From Porphyra umbilicalis (taxonomy: Eukaryota; Rhodophyta; Bangiophyceae; Bangiales; Bangiaceae), in NCBI GenBank assembly GCA_002049455.2, contig KV918886.1:1-64000 (forward strand): a DNA stretch of 64,000 bases. Reading direction: 5' to 3'. The notes beneath the pieces are model-generated. The model searched no databases, was not told the DNA's origin, and worked only from the letters and a program-made list of their open reading frames with translations. Made by a program: the position numbers and the translations under genes. Numbering within the stretch: the stretch's first letter is position 1; every line of letters begins with the position of its first letter. Positions 1 to 11,328 of the stretch are shown in pieces.

Positions 1-859
1 GACAGCACTGAAATACGAGGTCACCGCTCCACAAAAACAGTCCACCCGAAACGCGCTCCCCAGGAGGTCCCCACAGCTCCAACAGCCGAGTCCATGGAGA
101 GGCCGCCGCCATGAGTCGGACGGCATCGTACGCGCAGTCCGGCTTCACACGCACGTAGGAAGACATGAGGTCGACCCGTGAACGCCTCCACATCTGGTCC
201 TCGATCGTCACGTCGACCGTCTGCGGTGTGAGGGGTACCGTGCCCTCTCTCTCGATACCATCTTGGAAGACCAGCAGAGTGACGTGGCTCTCTCGCAAGT
301 CGCTCCCAGGCACCACCCGCTGCACAACCTACGAGTGATGCTGGTCGTGCAGCACCCAGCAAAAGCTGTCAATGAGTCGAAAGCCCAGGTCGCACATACA
401 CTGCACAGTCGCGGCAAATATGGCGCCGTGAACCCATACACAACTCACGCCGTTGGGCACCAAGGCCTTGAACGGGATGCGACGGAGGTCGTCGACGACG
501 AAGACGCCGCCCTCATCCGCCCAGGGAGGATCCACGACAAGGACGTCGTAGGTGCGGGGGGCGCATTGGTCAGGAGCACAAACCGCGGAAAAGTCCGTCT
601 CCAACATGGACGACACCTCGTGGTACTCCCCACCGCTGGAACTGCCCAAACGGCGGACGGCGGTCTCTCGCGCCAAACGGCAGCGAGCGACGACGCCATT
701 GACGGGCACAGCCAGCGGCTGCGGCTGCCAAACAGTCGCGAGTCGAGCCGCCCGCCGTTCATCGGACCATTTGCGCCACGTCACCAAAAGGTCTGGCGCA
801 CTGTCCCTCCATGCTCCCGACTCCTGTATTGGAGGCAGCCCAGCGGAAGGAAGAAGCAT
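1..859 (-). pseudogene. MT-A70-type adenine-N6 methyltransferase, interrupted, runs off the window edge
   Basis: The minus strand encodes a methyltransferase of the MT-A70 (METTL) family, which transfers methyl from S-adenosylmethionine to adenine N6. The DPPW catalytic motif is at 521-532, inside VLVVDPPWADEGG. It is followed by the family's tryptophan-rich stretch (SCVWVHG, DSFCWVLHD). An in-frame TAG lies at 329-331. Beyond it the same frame continues with family-like sequence: RESHVTLLVFQDG matches the HS-E-LLVGRKG region, and VKPDCAYDAV followed by TRLLELWG matches the C-terminal KPDE-Y and RKLELFGR region. The frame is open upstream to 1423 but the first ATG is at 859, so the true 5' end is uncertain. 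The domain is therefore nearly complete but has a nonsense codon, which argues for a recent pseudogene. An intron or sequence error is possible. Family assignment is fairly secure from motifs; the target (RNA or DNA) is unknown. Confidence 0.7.
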
Positions 860-3800
860 CACAAACTCGTGCAGATGCAGAAACGTCGTATTGACAATTA
901 GCACGCGTTCAAAAGAACGTGGAGACCACCTGGGCCCCCGCACTCCACCAAACAAAAAACGGCCGCCACTCTGCCGCCCACAGCCAACGAGTGCTTGAGG
1001 AATCGCCACAATCGGATGTTCCCACAACAGCAGCACAACCACCACCGGGACGTTGGACACGTCGACAAACCGATTTACCAAAAACCAGCGAGATGAACGT
1101 GCCGCAACAACGTACTGTACCCACAACGGCAGGGAATGGAGGGATGGGACCGCCCGGGCAGTCCGGGTACGGAGTAGCGACCGCCCTGGCACACCTCGGT
1201 CGTCAGGACGATGGTGTCGCCACAAGGTGGTATCCACGACGGTGGTGACGTTGGTGTGGAGGTCTCCACGATGGTGTGGTGGTCGACTCTCCCGATTGTC
1301 GGTGGCATCGGCGCATTGGGAGCTCCCCTTCAGCTGCTGACAATGCACTGGGAAGCGATTTGGGTAAAGGCTGAAACTGTCCCCAGAGCGTTCCCATTTT
1401 GCTAGCTTTTGCAGTCCGAGCACGCAAGACGCCGAAAGGTCCTCTATTTTCTCCTTACGAACACTATCAAGACTACCACAGCGTCTGGAAGCCAGCTATT
1501 CCTCTGTACGCTTGATAGGATCCCTAACAGCGGGCTACGCGCTCTATAGGATGAAAGGAATATCGCCCCGGCTCCGGTCGAGTGGACTTGAGTCGCGCCG
1601 ATCACTTGCCTATCACGGGCGGGACGACAGGCACTTTGTGAGATACATCTGAGCGGGTCCTCCGTCCCCCGACGCAGCGACGCCATGGCCTCTTGGTGAC
1701 AGCTGCCCTCTTACGCTCCGTATCGTTGACATGACTTCCATGGCCACGCGACGTGCGCTCAACTTGTCTGAGGAAACCCTCCTGGGCGTGCCTCCTGAGC
1801 AGCTGTTGTGGACCTCTCCCTTTCTCTGTCCCGTTTGACGCGCTTGGCTGACATTTCGCCTTCCGGTGCCGCCCCTTTGACGCTGACCGTGGCAATGGCG
1901 GCCACGAAGCTGTATTGGACCACCTGTGCGCGGCCGACGGCCACGGCTGCGTCGACACCACAGACGGCTCTTACTCCCGGTACCAGCACGCCATCCCTGC
2001 TTCTGACGTGTCCACCTTCTACGCGGCCACCATGGCACGCCTCCTCCCCAGCCACCGCCACGTCCCCCACAACCTTTACTCGGTAGTGATCACCGCGTGG
2101 GCAGCGGTCCATTCCCTCTCCCACCCGCGGCACCAGTGCCGAGTGGTACCGCCTACCCGTCCCCCATGTGCGTGGTGCTCCGCCTGTTGGCGGCGGTGAT
2201 GTTTTTGTTGCTGCCGTAGGCGCCCCCCGCGAGGCGGCAAGTTGCGCTGCCGGTGCGCGTCCACGTGTTTTGGGGATTCGGGAGATGGTGGCGCTGTGGC
2301 TGCCGCCAAGGCGGGCGTCTCGGGGTTGTGGCGGCGGACGGTGTGGATTCGGAGTGAGGAGTAGCTCTTCCGGCTGTGTTTGTCTTGACCGGGAGACATG
2401 CCAAGGTGGGGGGTGGGTCGGCGGTGTGTGAAATGAGCTAGCGGCAGCGATGGACGTAGAAACGGAACGTGGTCGAGACAGGTGTTCGCACCTGCCGCTC
2501 CCGCCGGTGGCTGTCTCACTGCCTGTCGAGCGACAAGTTCGGAGCGGCTCGAATGCAGCCGAGTGCGAGAGTAGCATGGTGACCAAGTACGGGTTGTTGG
2601 CGGAAGCGCCTGCACGTGTTTGTTATTTGGATGGCTGTTGCCAATGTCGGTGCTATCCAAACAAAGACAAGTAGATACACGCATCACACCCAGAGCTGCA
2701 GCGGATGAAGTGCAGTCCAAGCAAGGGTCGTAGCAAGCACGTCGAGCAACAGACACATAGAGCGTCGGTCTCTTGCGTGGGTGCGTTGAGCTGTTGCCGG
2801 AGCTACAGCGTGTGCGGCTTGTTCTTCTGGCAGCGGCCGCCGTCCTTGTTCACGCCAACCGCACAGGAGAAGCCCTTGTTCTGCTGGCAGCACCAGGAGA
2901 AGGGGCACAAAGTTGTGGGGGTGCGACGACGGCGCTGGCTGCGCGTGCGGTAGCGCAGGACCACGCCGGCTTGGGCGGAGCCATCGTCTAGACGACAGGG
3001 GGTTGCAAAGGAGACGTGAGGGCTGCCGCGAAGAGGGAGCGCGCGGGAATGCCTGGGGACACGGGGGACAAGAGGGGCACTGGAAAACACAGAGAGACAG
3101 GGAAGGAGATGGGGAGAGAAGCGTGCTCAAAAAAGCGGAACACGAGAAGGGCACAAGACGTCGAGGGGGGTTGGCTAGCGGCAAGAGGCAGCCTGCAAGG
3201 AAGGGGCACAACGGGCAATGGGCCTACCGTGGGAGCACGTTGGAATCACGCCGAGCGCCATGTCCCCTCGGCAGCCTCAGGCTTCATCGGGCACTGCCTC
3301 GGCAGCACTCTCTGCCACGGCGCCCGTCACTGTCATGACCACGGCCGCGGCCGCGGCCGCAGCCTAGCCTCGGCTACCGCGACTGCCTCGAGGACCGGTA
3401 CCGCGACCGGCTGCTGCCCGATATCAATCACTGCCACGTCAGCACCCGCCGACTGAGGTCATACGAGGGGTTCGGCCTCATCGAAGATGCAGCTGGAGCT
3501 CTGTAGCGGCTATGACTTTTGGAAAGGGGCGGCCAGAGGGCTCGTAGGCGATGGCGACGGCGGCGTCCCGCGCTTCCTTGTGTGAATGACGTGTGACCGT
3601 CAATCAGATGCACACAGGTGGCCCGCAGATGACAAGTACGGAACGAATTACTATCTCTGGCGTCCAATTTACGCCAGCACCCGTCAGTGACCCCACTGGT
3701 GGACCACTGCGAGTGTCTGGGACAGAAGTCCGACAATTGCTCGAGGGAGAAAATTCGAACGCTGGATTCGAGTAGATTCTCGCTGCAGCTGCTGGGGCCT

Positions 3801-4411
3801 GCAATCTCGACCGCTGCTCTGCCACTGCAGCTGAGTGTCGCGTCCTGTCGACAACGGACAGCGCCTCTGCAGCAACTGCTCAGTCATTGCCGAGGCACGC
3901 GTCGTCGGGGCTGCAGCAGTCAGCGGCAGCTGCGGATGACCGCGCCAGCAGCTTCCCGCAGCTGCAGCTGCAGCTGCAAGCCGATGCGTGCGACGGATGC
4001 AGCTGCAGCTGTAGCTGCTTGCGCTTTGGGGCCTCGGCGTCACTCCACGTCATGGCCACGACGACAGCTGTAGGCGTGACTCGGTCCGCCAGCGGCCCTG
4101 CTTGTCGGAGCCCGGCTGCAGCCGGGCCTGACCCATTGGCCGCTGGTCGGGGCTGAGACCGCCTTCTGTGACCACGACGGCTGCTTTGCGTTCAATAGTA
4201 TGTTGATGCGTCCATTCTGGGATGATAGGAGGCAGCATCGACCTGAAGAGCCGTGAGCTGGGTGGCCTCGGGCTTGGAGAGCATTAAGTGCAGGGGGGGA
4301 GAGGGTGACGCTTCCCGCCATCACCTCATCGGGACAGAGCTGCGTTGTGACTTGGCTGCCCTCCTTCTACCCGCCTCGCGTCTTGTGCGTGTTATCGGCG
4401 TACCCCCTACA
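860..4411. other. No supported gene; mixed-GC intergenic DNA
   Basis: Several frames are open for 200-280 codons, but they overlap on both strands and are rich in Arg, Pro and Ser without recognisable motifs, as expected by chance at this GC content. A short + frame at 1915-2199 has a somewhat protein-like composition but no ATG and no known domain. A (GCGGCC)n stretch lies near 3341-3366 and a cluster of CAGCTG repeats near 3955-4015. I see no RNA gene. Confidence 0.5.
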
Positions 4412-6635
4412 ATGGAGCCGGAAAAGACCTTCTCCGCTGTGATGCGCCTTTTTGTTGAAGTAACGCCAAAGAACATCGGCGGTGGCAACTTCGTGCCGGT
4501 CTCATTCATCCTCCACACCGTCATGCACCTGCGCAACATCGTCCGAGTGCACTCGACCGCGGACACGGGGTGCCTGGCCCAGTACCTGCAGAAGCTCTTC
4601 GAGACGCCGGACGAGAAGGAGTATGCCAAGATCTTCGCGACCGCCTTGAAGGTCGACCCCGCTTGCATTGACATCAAAGACCGTGTTGTGGTACGTTTCT
4701 TGTTAGCATTGTGTATCTCCGTGGTGTGGAGCACTGCACCAGCTGGTGCGGTTGTATTGCGTGCGCTGCAGCATTCGGTGTACTTGCTGTGATGTTTTCG
4801 CGGTTGTGCTACCGCAGCGTCGTCCCGCGGCGTCGTGAATGGTTCCATGGCCGCAGAAGTCATGGTCGCGCCTCTATTCCTGTCCTCTGTTCGTATTCTG
4901 ACTTGCAGTCTTGCGTACGCCTTGCAGTTTGATCCTTCTTCCTTTGTTGCTTGTTTTTCCAACATAGGCATCGAAGCACGTGATGAACCAGCCTCGCCAC
5001 CTGATCGCCGAGTCCGTCAAGGAGCTGACCAACCCGGACGCGGCGTATAAGTTTAACTACGTCTGCCGCAACTTCCTCCTGCGCGTCAAGATGTCGCTGA
5101 AGTCCCCTATGTCCGAGACGGCGTTCCCCACGGGTGTCACAGCGGAAGAGGCAGCCGACATTGGCAAGCATGTCTCCGAGCTGGTGATGAACTCTGGAGT
5201 TCAGGTTCCGGCCTCGTGCGCCATCCTTGTCGCGGCTGAGGACCCAGAGGAGGAGGACGTGGTCTTGGACATTTCCACTCTCTCCGTGGCGCCTACGGTG
5301 AATGGGCTCCAGTTCATCTGGGCGAAGTCCACTGACCCGGACCCGGCGTCGACGGCGCTGCTGAAAGCGCTGCGGAAGCCGTTGCTCGCCGGGCCTGCCA
5401 AGCCAAACGGAGCGGCGCGGAGAGTTCCAGCGGCGGCTTCTGCACGCTCTGCTGCTGCGCTTCCACCGGTGGCGCCGAAGAAGAAGAAGCGCGGCAAAGG
5501 CGGTGGCGCCAAGGAGTCGGGCGATCCTCTCCGGGGGGCTACCACCAAGTCAGTGCGTGGTGTGAATACTCCTGTCGTGCAGCAAATGCTAGCCGACATG
5601 CAAGCTGCCGCGGCAGAAGCCATCCTGGACGTGAACGCTGAGGCGGACACCATGGAGCCGTACTATACAGTGCGCGCGGTACCCCCGCACGAGGTCTGGA
5701 TGGCCGGGGGCGTGGCGGTCGTGGTGCAGTTTCCCTTTTCCCTCAATGACTCGGGGCCACCGCCAGGATGGGTGATCTCTACAAAGAAGATCATCACCAA
5801 TACCGGTGCGGGCGGCACCTACGCTACCACCTTCCAACTGTCCCCGGGCGGTCAAGGCGTTGATTCCCTCGCGCCGAATGCCTTCCCGGCTCTGCCTGTT
5901 GCAGGCTCGTGGCCGCTGGTCGCAACCAGAGCTCCATCGCAAGTCGCCCCGGTCGTCCGGCTGTTGCCCGATAGTGGTTCCCGACGGCCACGATGTGCGG
6001 ACGCCCCCCCCGCGCCCGCCGCCGCCACCGTGCCGGCCGCCTCCCCCGGGGCTCCACCGGCCGGAACCGAGGACTACCCACCGATGCCGACCGCTGGCGC
6101 TACGGCGCCGAGTTCCACTGGTGGTATTGCGCCTGTCGTTCCGGCTGCTTCCCCGCCAACTGCTGTCGGGGCACCTCCGATGGCCCCGGACAATGCGACC
6201 ATGGAAGAGGACCCGCCGCCCGACCTTACGGGCTCGACGGCCGCGTCTCCTGGCGCTGCGGCTGCGACGGTCGCCGACATTGCCTCGACGCCTACGCAGC
6301 CGCTTGCATCATCCCCTGAGGTATCTCTCGTCTTCCCCCCGCCACCTCTAAACAAGGCCTATGCCATTGGGGCTGACATTCATAGTGCCATAATGTCTGT
6401 GATGGGTCTGACCAACGACGACCTCAAGTTGGGACCAAACGACACCCTAATGATGACAACAGTGAAGACGTCTCCCCCGCCCCCGACGACGGTGGAGGTC
6501 ATCTTTTCTTGTGACAAGGAGCTGGACCTGACGCCCGCCGGCGAACGGAAAGGCCAGCACCAGGACTTCTTGATTGCTCTGTATCCCGCGCATCCTATTG
6601 TTGTTGAGCAGCCTAAAAAGGTTGTGCGCGGGTGA
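4412..6635 (+). CDS. Two-exon orphan protein, Pro/Ala-rich C-terminal half
   Basis: Exon 1 is 4412-4690 and exon 2 is 4968-6635. They join in phase 0 to give 648 residues. ATG 4412 is the first ATG of the sequence-complex part (MEPEKTFSAVMRLFVEV). The N-terminal third (about residues 1-200) reads as a folded, helix-rich domain (FILHTVMHLRNIV, CLAQYLQKLFETPDEKEYAKIF). A lysine cluster PKKKKRGKGGG near residue 265 could be a nuclear localisation signal. A low-complexity Pro/Ala region follows, then a conserved-looking C-terminal block (AYAIGADIHSAIMSVMGLTNDDL). I do not recognise the family. It has no neighbours in a clear functional unit. It could be a host orphan or a transposon accessory protein. 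That it is a real gene is well supported by clean splice sites and coding-like composition on both sides of the intron. Confidence 0.75.
4691..4967 (+). other. Spliceosomal intron of the orphan gene
   Basis: The 277-nt intron begins GTACGTTTC and ends in a T-rich tract with AACATAG. It splits the frame cleanly between a GTG codon and GCATCGAAG. In-frame translation through it reaches a stop. It is much less GC-rich than the exons and lacks the homopolymer ends of the cyclin intron. Confidence 0.8.
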
Positions 6636-8699
6636 CCAACGCACGCTGGTTGTCTGTTTGGAGCTTAGTGCACTGTGTGTGCTTGTCTGTTGCGTGATTG
6701 TGTAAACGGAGACGTGCCTAGTTGCATCTATGTGTATTTCCATACAAGTCTGGCTTCCAGATGGAGAACAGAATGCAGCACGCACTCGTTATTTCCATCT
6801 GGATGGAGCGTCACGCCGTCTGTCGTGACTGATGGTCGAACGTCGACGGACACCCGCGCTGTCTCTTCAACTCACCCGACTTCCACAGGATCGTGCGTGC
6901 CCGCTCCCCACGTGGTCACCGAAGACCCTACCGTCGCGCCGCGTGGCCCGCCCGTCGTGGCTGCCGCCGAGACTGCGCGCACCGCAACCACAGGCACTGC
7001 CGCTTTGCCGTGCTTGCGGTTTTTCGCCGGCGGCGCCTGAGGGCGGGCGTCTCGTGCCCCCCCTCAGCCTTCCAACATGATTGGGGAATAGAGTGCGGGT
7101 CTCCACCCAAGCCCGCCCGGCAGCAAGGTGACAGTTGGCCATCCTCCGCGGTGCTGCCGTGTGGGCTGTTCACTCGACACTTGGGCACCCGCCCGTCGGC
7201 GGAAAGAGAGTAGGGGGTAACGAGCGTCAATGCCAGGCTCTTGGGTGCTCGCGTCACGACCGGCGACTCCTGGGGTGGCTTCTTGACGCCCACAACAAAG
7301 GGGGACGGCGGCGACGAGACCTGGCGCGGCGGCGCGGAAAAGGTGGCGGCTGCGTCCCGGTGCGGCTCGCGGCGGACAGTCGGCGACGACACTGGGGGCG
7401 ACGTGGGCCGTGGAGGCGGCGGTGGCGATGTCGGGTGCACGACCTCGGCAGCCGCCGGTTTGGCCGCCCGCCACTTGCAGAACGCGTGGCAGCGGCGCCG
7501 TCACCGCCGCCGCCCCACCCAGCCCTCCCGCATATCGGCGTCCTTGCGGCCACGCAGCACCGGCGGCGGTGCGGCGCTCTTGGCCGCGCCCCCCATCGGC
7601 GCGGTCCCAGACGACGAGACCGTCACCCCGATGAGCGGGCTGCCCCGACCCCCGCCACTATCGCAGCCGCCCGGCGGCGGCCGTGGTAGTTCCGGCGCAG
7701 ACAGAGCCGCCCGAGGTGTGACGGTAACGGCGATGGCGGCGCCCATGACAGCGTCCGGCTTCGAGGTTGGCCCGGGACGGTGGAACCTAGGAGCAAGGCA
7801 TGTTATTGTCCGAGCGTCATCATAGCGACCACGAGCGATCAACGAGAGAGCAAGTCGATGCATTTCGCCCTCCTGGAATCTGGCTAAGCACCGGCCCAGC
7901 ACGGTCTCTGCCCACTTTCGCACACATGTTCTGCCGCAGATGACGACAAAAGCACGATTTCTGCACCTTCCCAGCAGAGATGTGAGCAGGTAAACTGAAC
8001 GTATGTTGCAGAGACCGTGTGAAAACACAGTGCATGAGCGTAGTTCCTTCAGAAATTCTGCATGCTAATCTGCCAGAAGCTTGCAGACCAGCAGGCTGCC
8101 AGCACAAAATGGCCCGACCAGCAGCCATTTGGCAGACTGTGGAGATCCTGCAACAGCCTGTAACACGGAATCAGCAGATCCGTAAGGTACACGGTTTAAG
8201 CCCCACTGCGCAGCTGGGCGCCGCGGCGGCGCGGCGCAGGGCACTTTGCAGGCGGCACCGGGTGCGGCAGATTGGGTGCGCAGGGGCCACCCCCCGGCGG
8301 CTGTCGCGGTCGGCGACCAGGCGGTTTGGCCGCGGGTCCGCGGTGCCCCTGACGTTTGTCAGTTGGTGGGGACCCTGTCAGACGGGCGGTCCCTGTCGGA
8401 TCACAAAAGTGGCCCTCCGGGTCTGCCAGGACAGCAACGCAGACGGCACGGATGAACCCAAATTCTCCATCAATTACTGCCGTTGGGGCGCCAACTCTCC
8501 GCCCACCCACGGGCGTGTGTGTCGTGCGCCCCAGTGGACGAGGCGGGACGGTCTTGGATGGGAAGCGCACGCGCGCCGCCAGACACACACACGCGCCACC
8601 CAATCACGGGCGCGGTCGTGTGGGGTCGCGCACGCCGTCCCCCTCGACGCGCCGTGGCCTTGGTCGTCGGCGCACCCCGCCCGCTCGTGCGGCCGCCGT
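6636..8699. other. No supported gene
   Basis: Downstream flank of the orphan gene (T-rich to about 6800), then GC-rich sequence with overlapping open frames on both strands and no recognisable domain. A minus-strand frame starting at ATG 7747 is Ala/Pro/Gly-rich and too short and low-complexity to call. From about 7830 to 8250 the sequence is less GC-rich and shows nothing coding. Confidence 0.45.
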
Positions 8700-9691
8700 T
8701 CCGACGTGGGGGGGGGGGGGGGGTCATGGGGGGTGTGTGCCCTCGCCGCTGACCCGCCCCCCCGCACCCACAGGCGGCGGCGCGGGCGGCGCTGCGGCGG
8801 CGACCGCGTCCCGCGGCGCCGCGCCGGCGGCGGCGCCCCCGCCGCAGCGCCTGCCGTTGCCGCCCTTGTCCGAGGGCCCACCACACTGACAAGAGGCCCG
8901 CGGTCTGTCGATTTGGGGCGGGGCGGCGTCCCCCCCACCCTCCCCCCTCCCCCCTCCTCCCTCCCGCCCCGCCCGCCCGCACGCCCGTCGTGGGGCCCCG
9001 CCCAGTGGCACCCGTGGGCGCGCGCGCGCGCGCCGCCGGCGCGGGCGGCCGGCGTGGCGGCGGCCAGCGGCGATCCCCCCCCCCCCCCCCCCCTGGTCGC
9101 CCTACCCCCCCCCGCCGTGGCGTCGGCCCCACCCGCCGCGCCCCCCCCCACCCCCGCCGCCGCCGCCGTCGGCGGGTGGTCGCGCCGTGCGGGTGCGCAC
9201 CCCCCCCCCCCCCCCCCCCCCCCCCCCACGCCCGTTGCGGCCCAAATGCCACCGCCAATCCCCCGTCCCTGCCGGTGCGGTCCCCCGGGCGCCGCCGCCC
9301 GCCGTCGCCACTACTAGGCCCGACCGCATTGTTCCACCGCCGCCGCCGCCGCCGCCGTCGCAGGGGGGGGGGGGGTGGGGCCCATGGGGCCCCAGAGCAA
9401 TGGGGCGGCGGCGACGCCCCCCCCCCCCCCCCGGTCGGGGCGACGGCAGCGGCCGCCACCCCACCGCCGTGGCGGTGCCGTCCCGCGCCGCCGCCGCGCA
9501 CGTCACGCCCCCACACGAGGCGGCGGTGGCGGGAGGGGGGGGGGGGGGGGGGGTGGGCGCCGCCGCCCCCCCCGGAATGCGCTTTGTGTGTCGGCGACGC
9601 GCCGCGGGGCGGGGCGGGGCGCGGCGGGGCGGGCCGGCGGGCGGGGCGGGCGCGGGGGGGGGGGCGCGCCGCCCGTGCGTCGGGCGCCGCC

Positions 9692-9723
<32 letters not shown>

Positions 9724-10840
9724 ACCCCCCGCCGGCGGTGTCAGAGCGCGTCGCCGCCCCCACGCGGCGCCCGCCGACGCGGGGCGGGGGGGCCACCGCC
9801 GGGGCGGGCGGCGGCGTTGGCGCGCCGCGGCGGGTTCCCCCCCCCCCCCCCCCCCCCCCCCTCCCCGCCCCCCACCCGCGGCGGCCTTGCCCCCCCCCCC
9901 CCCCCCCCCCTTCCCCGACCGGCTGCCGCGGCGGCGCGTGCGGCGGGCGCCTGCCGGCGGCGGCACGGCCGCGGCGCGTGCCGCCGCGGCACGCGGCGCG
10001 TGGCGGGCGACGCGCCCGCGGCGCCGACCGCGGTCGGTCGACGGGCAGGGGGGGGGGGGGGGGGTACGGGGAGCCCCCCCGCCCCCCCCACCCCCCCCCC
10101 CCCCCCCCCCCCGGCGCTTGCACCGCCGCCGCGCCGTTGCCGCTGCCGCTGCCGCTGCGGGCGCGCGCGGCGCGCGCGGCGGCGGCGGGGCTTGGCGGGC
10201 CGGCGGGCCCCATCACGGCGGCGGGGACCCGCGGGGACCCGCGCCGCCCGCTCGGGCGGCGCCGTCGCGCGCGCGGCGGGCGCGGCGCGCGGCGTCGTCG
10301 GCTGAGCCCCGCCTCGCGCTCCCCGCGGTGGGGGGGGGGGGGGGGGGGGGGGGCGGGGAGCAGTGGCGGCGGCGCCCGTCCCCCCCCCACCCCCCCCCCC
10401 CCCCCCCCCCCCAATCCCCCCCCCCTTCCCCCCCCCCCCCCTCACCGACGCGTCCCGCCCGCCCCACCGGCGCGCGCGCGTGCCGGCACGCGCGCGCGCG
10501 CGGGGCCGGGCGGCGGCCGCCGCCCGCCGCCCGGCGGCGCCCCTACACCTGCCCGCCCGCCGGGCGGCCGGCGACCGCGGGTGCCCCGCTCGGGACGTTG
10601 ACGCGTCTGCCGCCCCCGCCCCGGTCGCCCGCCCGCCCGCCCGCCCGCCCGCCCGCTCGCCCGCCGGCCGCGACGCAGCGGCGCCCGCGCGGCGTCCTTG
10701 TCTTTGCCCGCACGCTCATCCCCCCCCCTCCCCTCTGACGGGGCGCGGTTGGTCCGCCCTCGGTTCTCCCCCCCAACCCCACCCCCCTCCCGCCCCCCCC
10801 CCCCCCCTCCCCCCCTCCCCCCCCTTCCCCCCGCCACGCG
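8700..10840. repeat. Extreme poly-C/poly-G and GC-only tract
   Basis: About 2 kb composed almost only of G and C, with many mononucleotide runs of 12 or more on the same strand, for example near 9070-9093 and 9200-9227 (C), 9690-9721 (G), 9838-9860 and 9890-9910 (C), 10040-10064 and 10330-10353 (G), and 10380-10412 (C). Open frames of several hundred codons on both strands are made only of Pro, Gly, Arg and Ala and are not evidence of genes. Such DNA can form G-quadruplexes and i-motifs, and run lengths in an assembly are unreliable. Confidence 0.85.
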
Positions 10841-11292
10841 ATGGTGGCCAAGGGCGTCGTGCCGCGCTCGCGGCGCGGGGACCCCCCGCGCCGCTCCCAC
10901 GCGGCCGCCGCGTGGGCGCCCCCACCCGGCTGCAGTGACGCTGCCGGCGGCCGCGCCGGCGGCGGTGGCGGTGGTGGCGGCGGCGGCGGTGGTGGTGGCG
11001 GTGGCGGCGGCGGCGGCTGTGGCAGCGGCGGCGGCGGCGGCGGCGGTGGCGGGGCGGTGGCCGCCGCTGTTGGGGCGGCCCCCCCCCCCCCCCAGTGGCG
11101 CCCGGCGTGCCGCGCCGCGCCGCGCGGCCGGCGGCGGCCCCGGGGTGGCCGTGGTCCGACTCGTCCCTCTCGGCGCGCAGCAGCAGCTGCTCGGGCGGCA
11201 GCAGCGTCGGCAGTGGGAGCGACGGGGAGGAGCTCGAGTCGTGCAGTCCGCCCCCGCCGCCGCCGCCGCGGGGCGGTGGGGGTGGGGGTGGG

Positions 11293-11328
<36 letters not shown>

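Noticed and set aside
8470-10738. Open frames of 400-580 codons on both strands
   Set aside because: They consist of Pro, Gly, Arg and Ala runs from C/G homopolymers, overlap in several frames, and lack motifs; stop codons are simply rare at this GC content.
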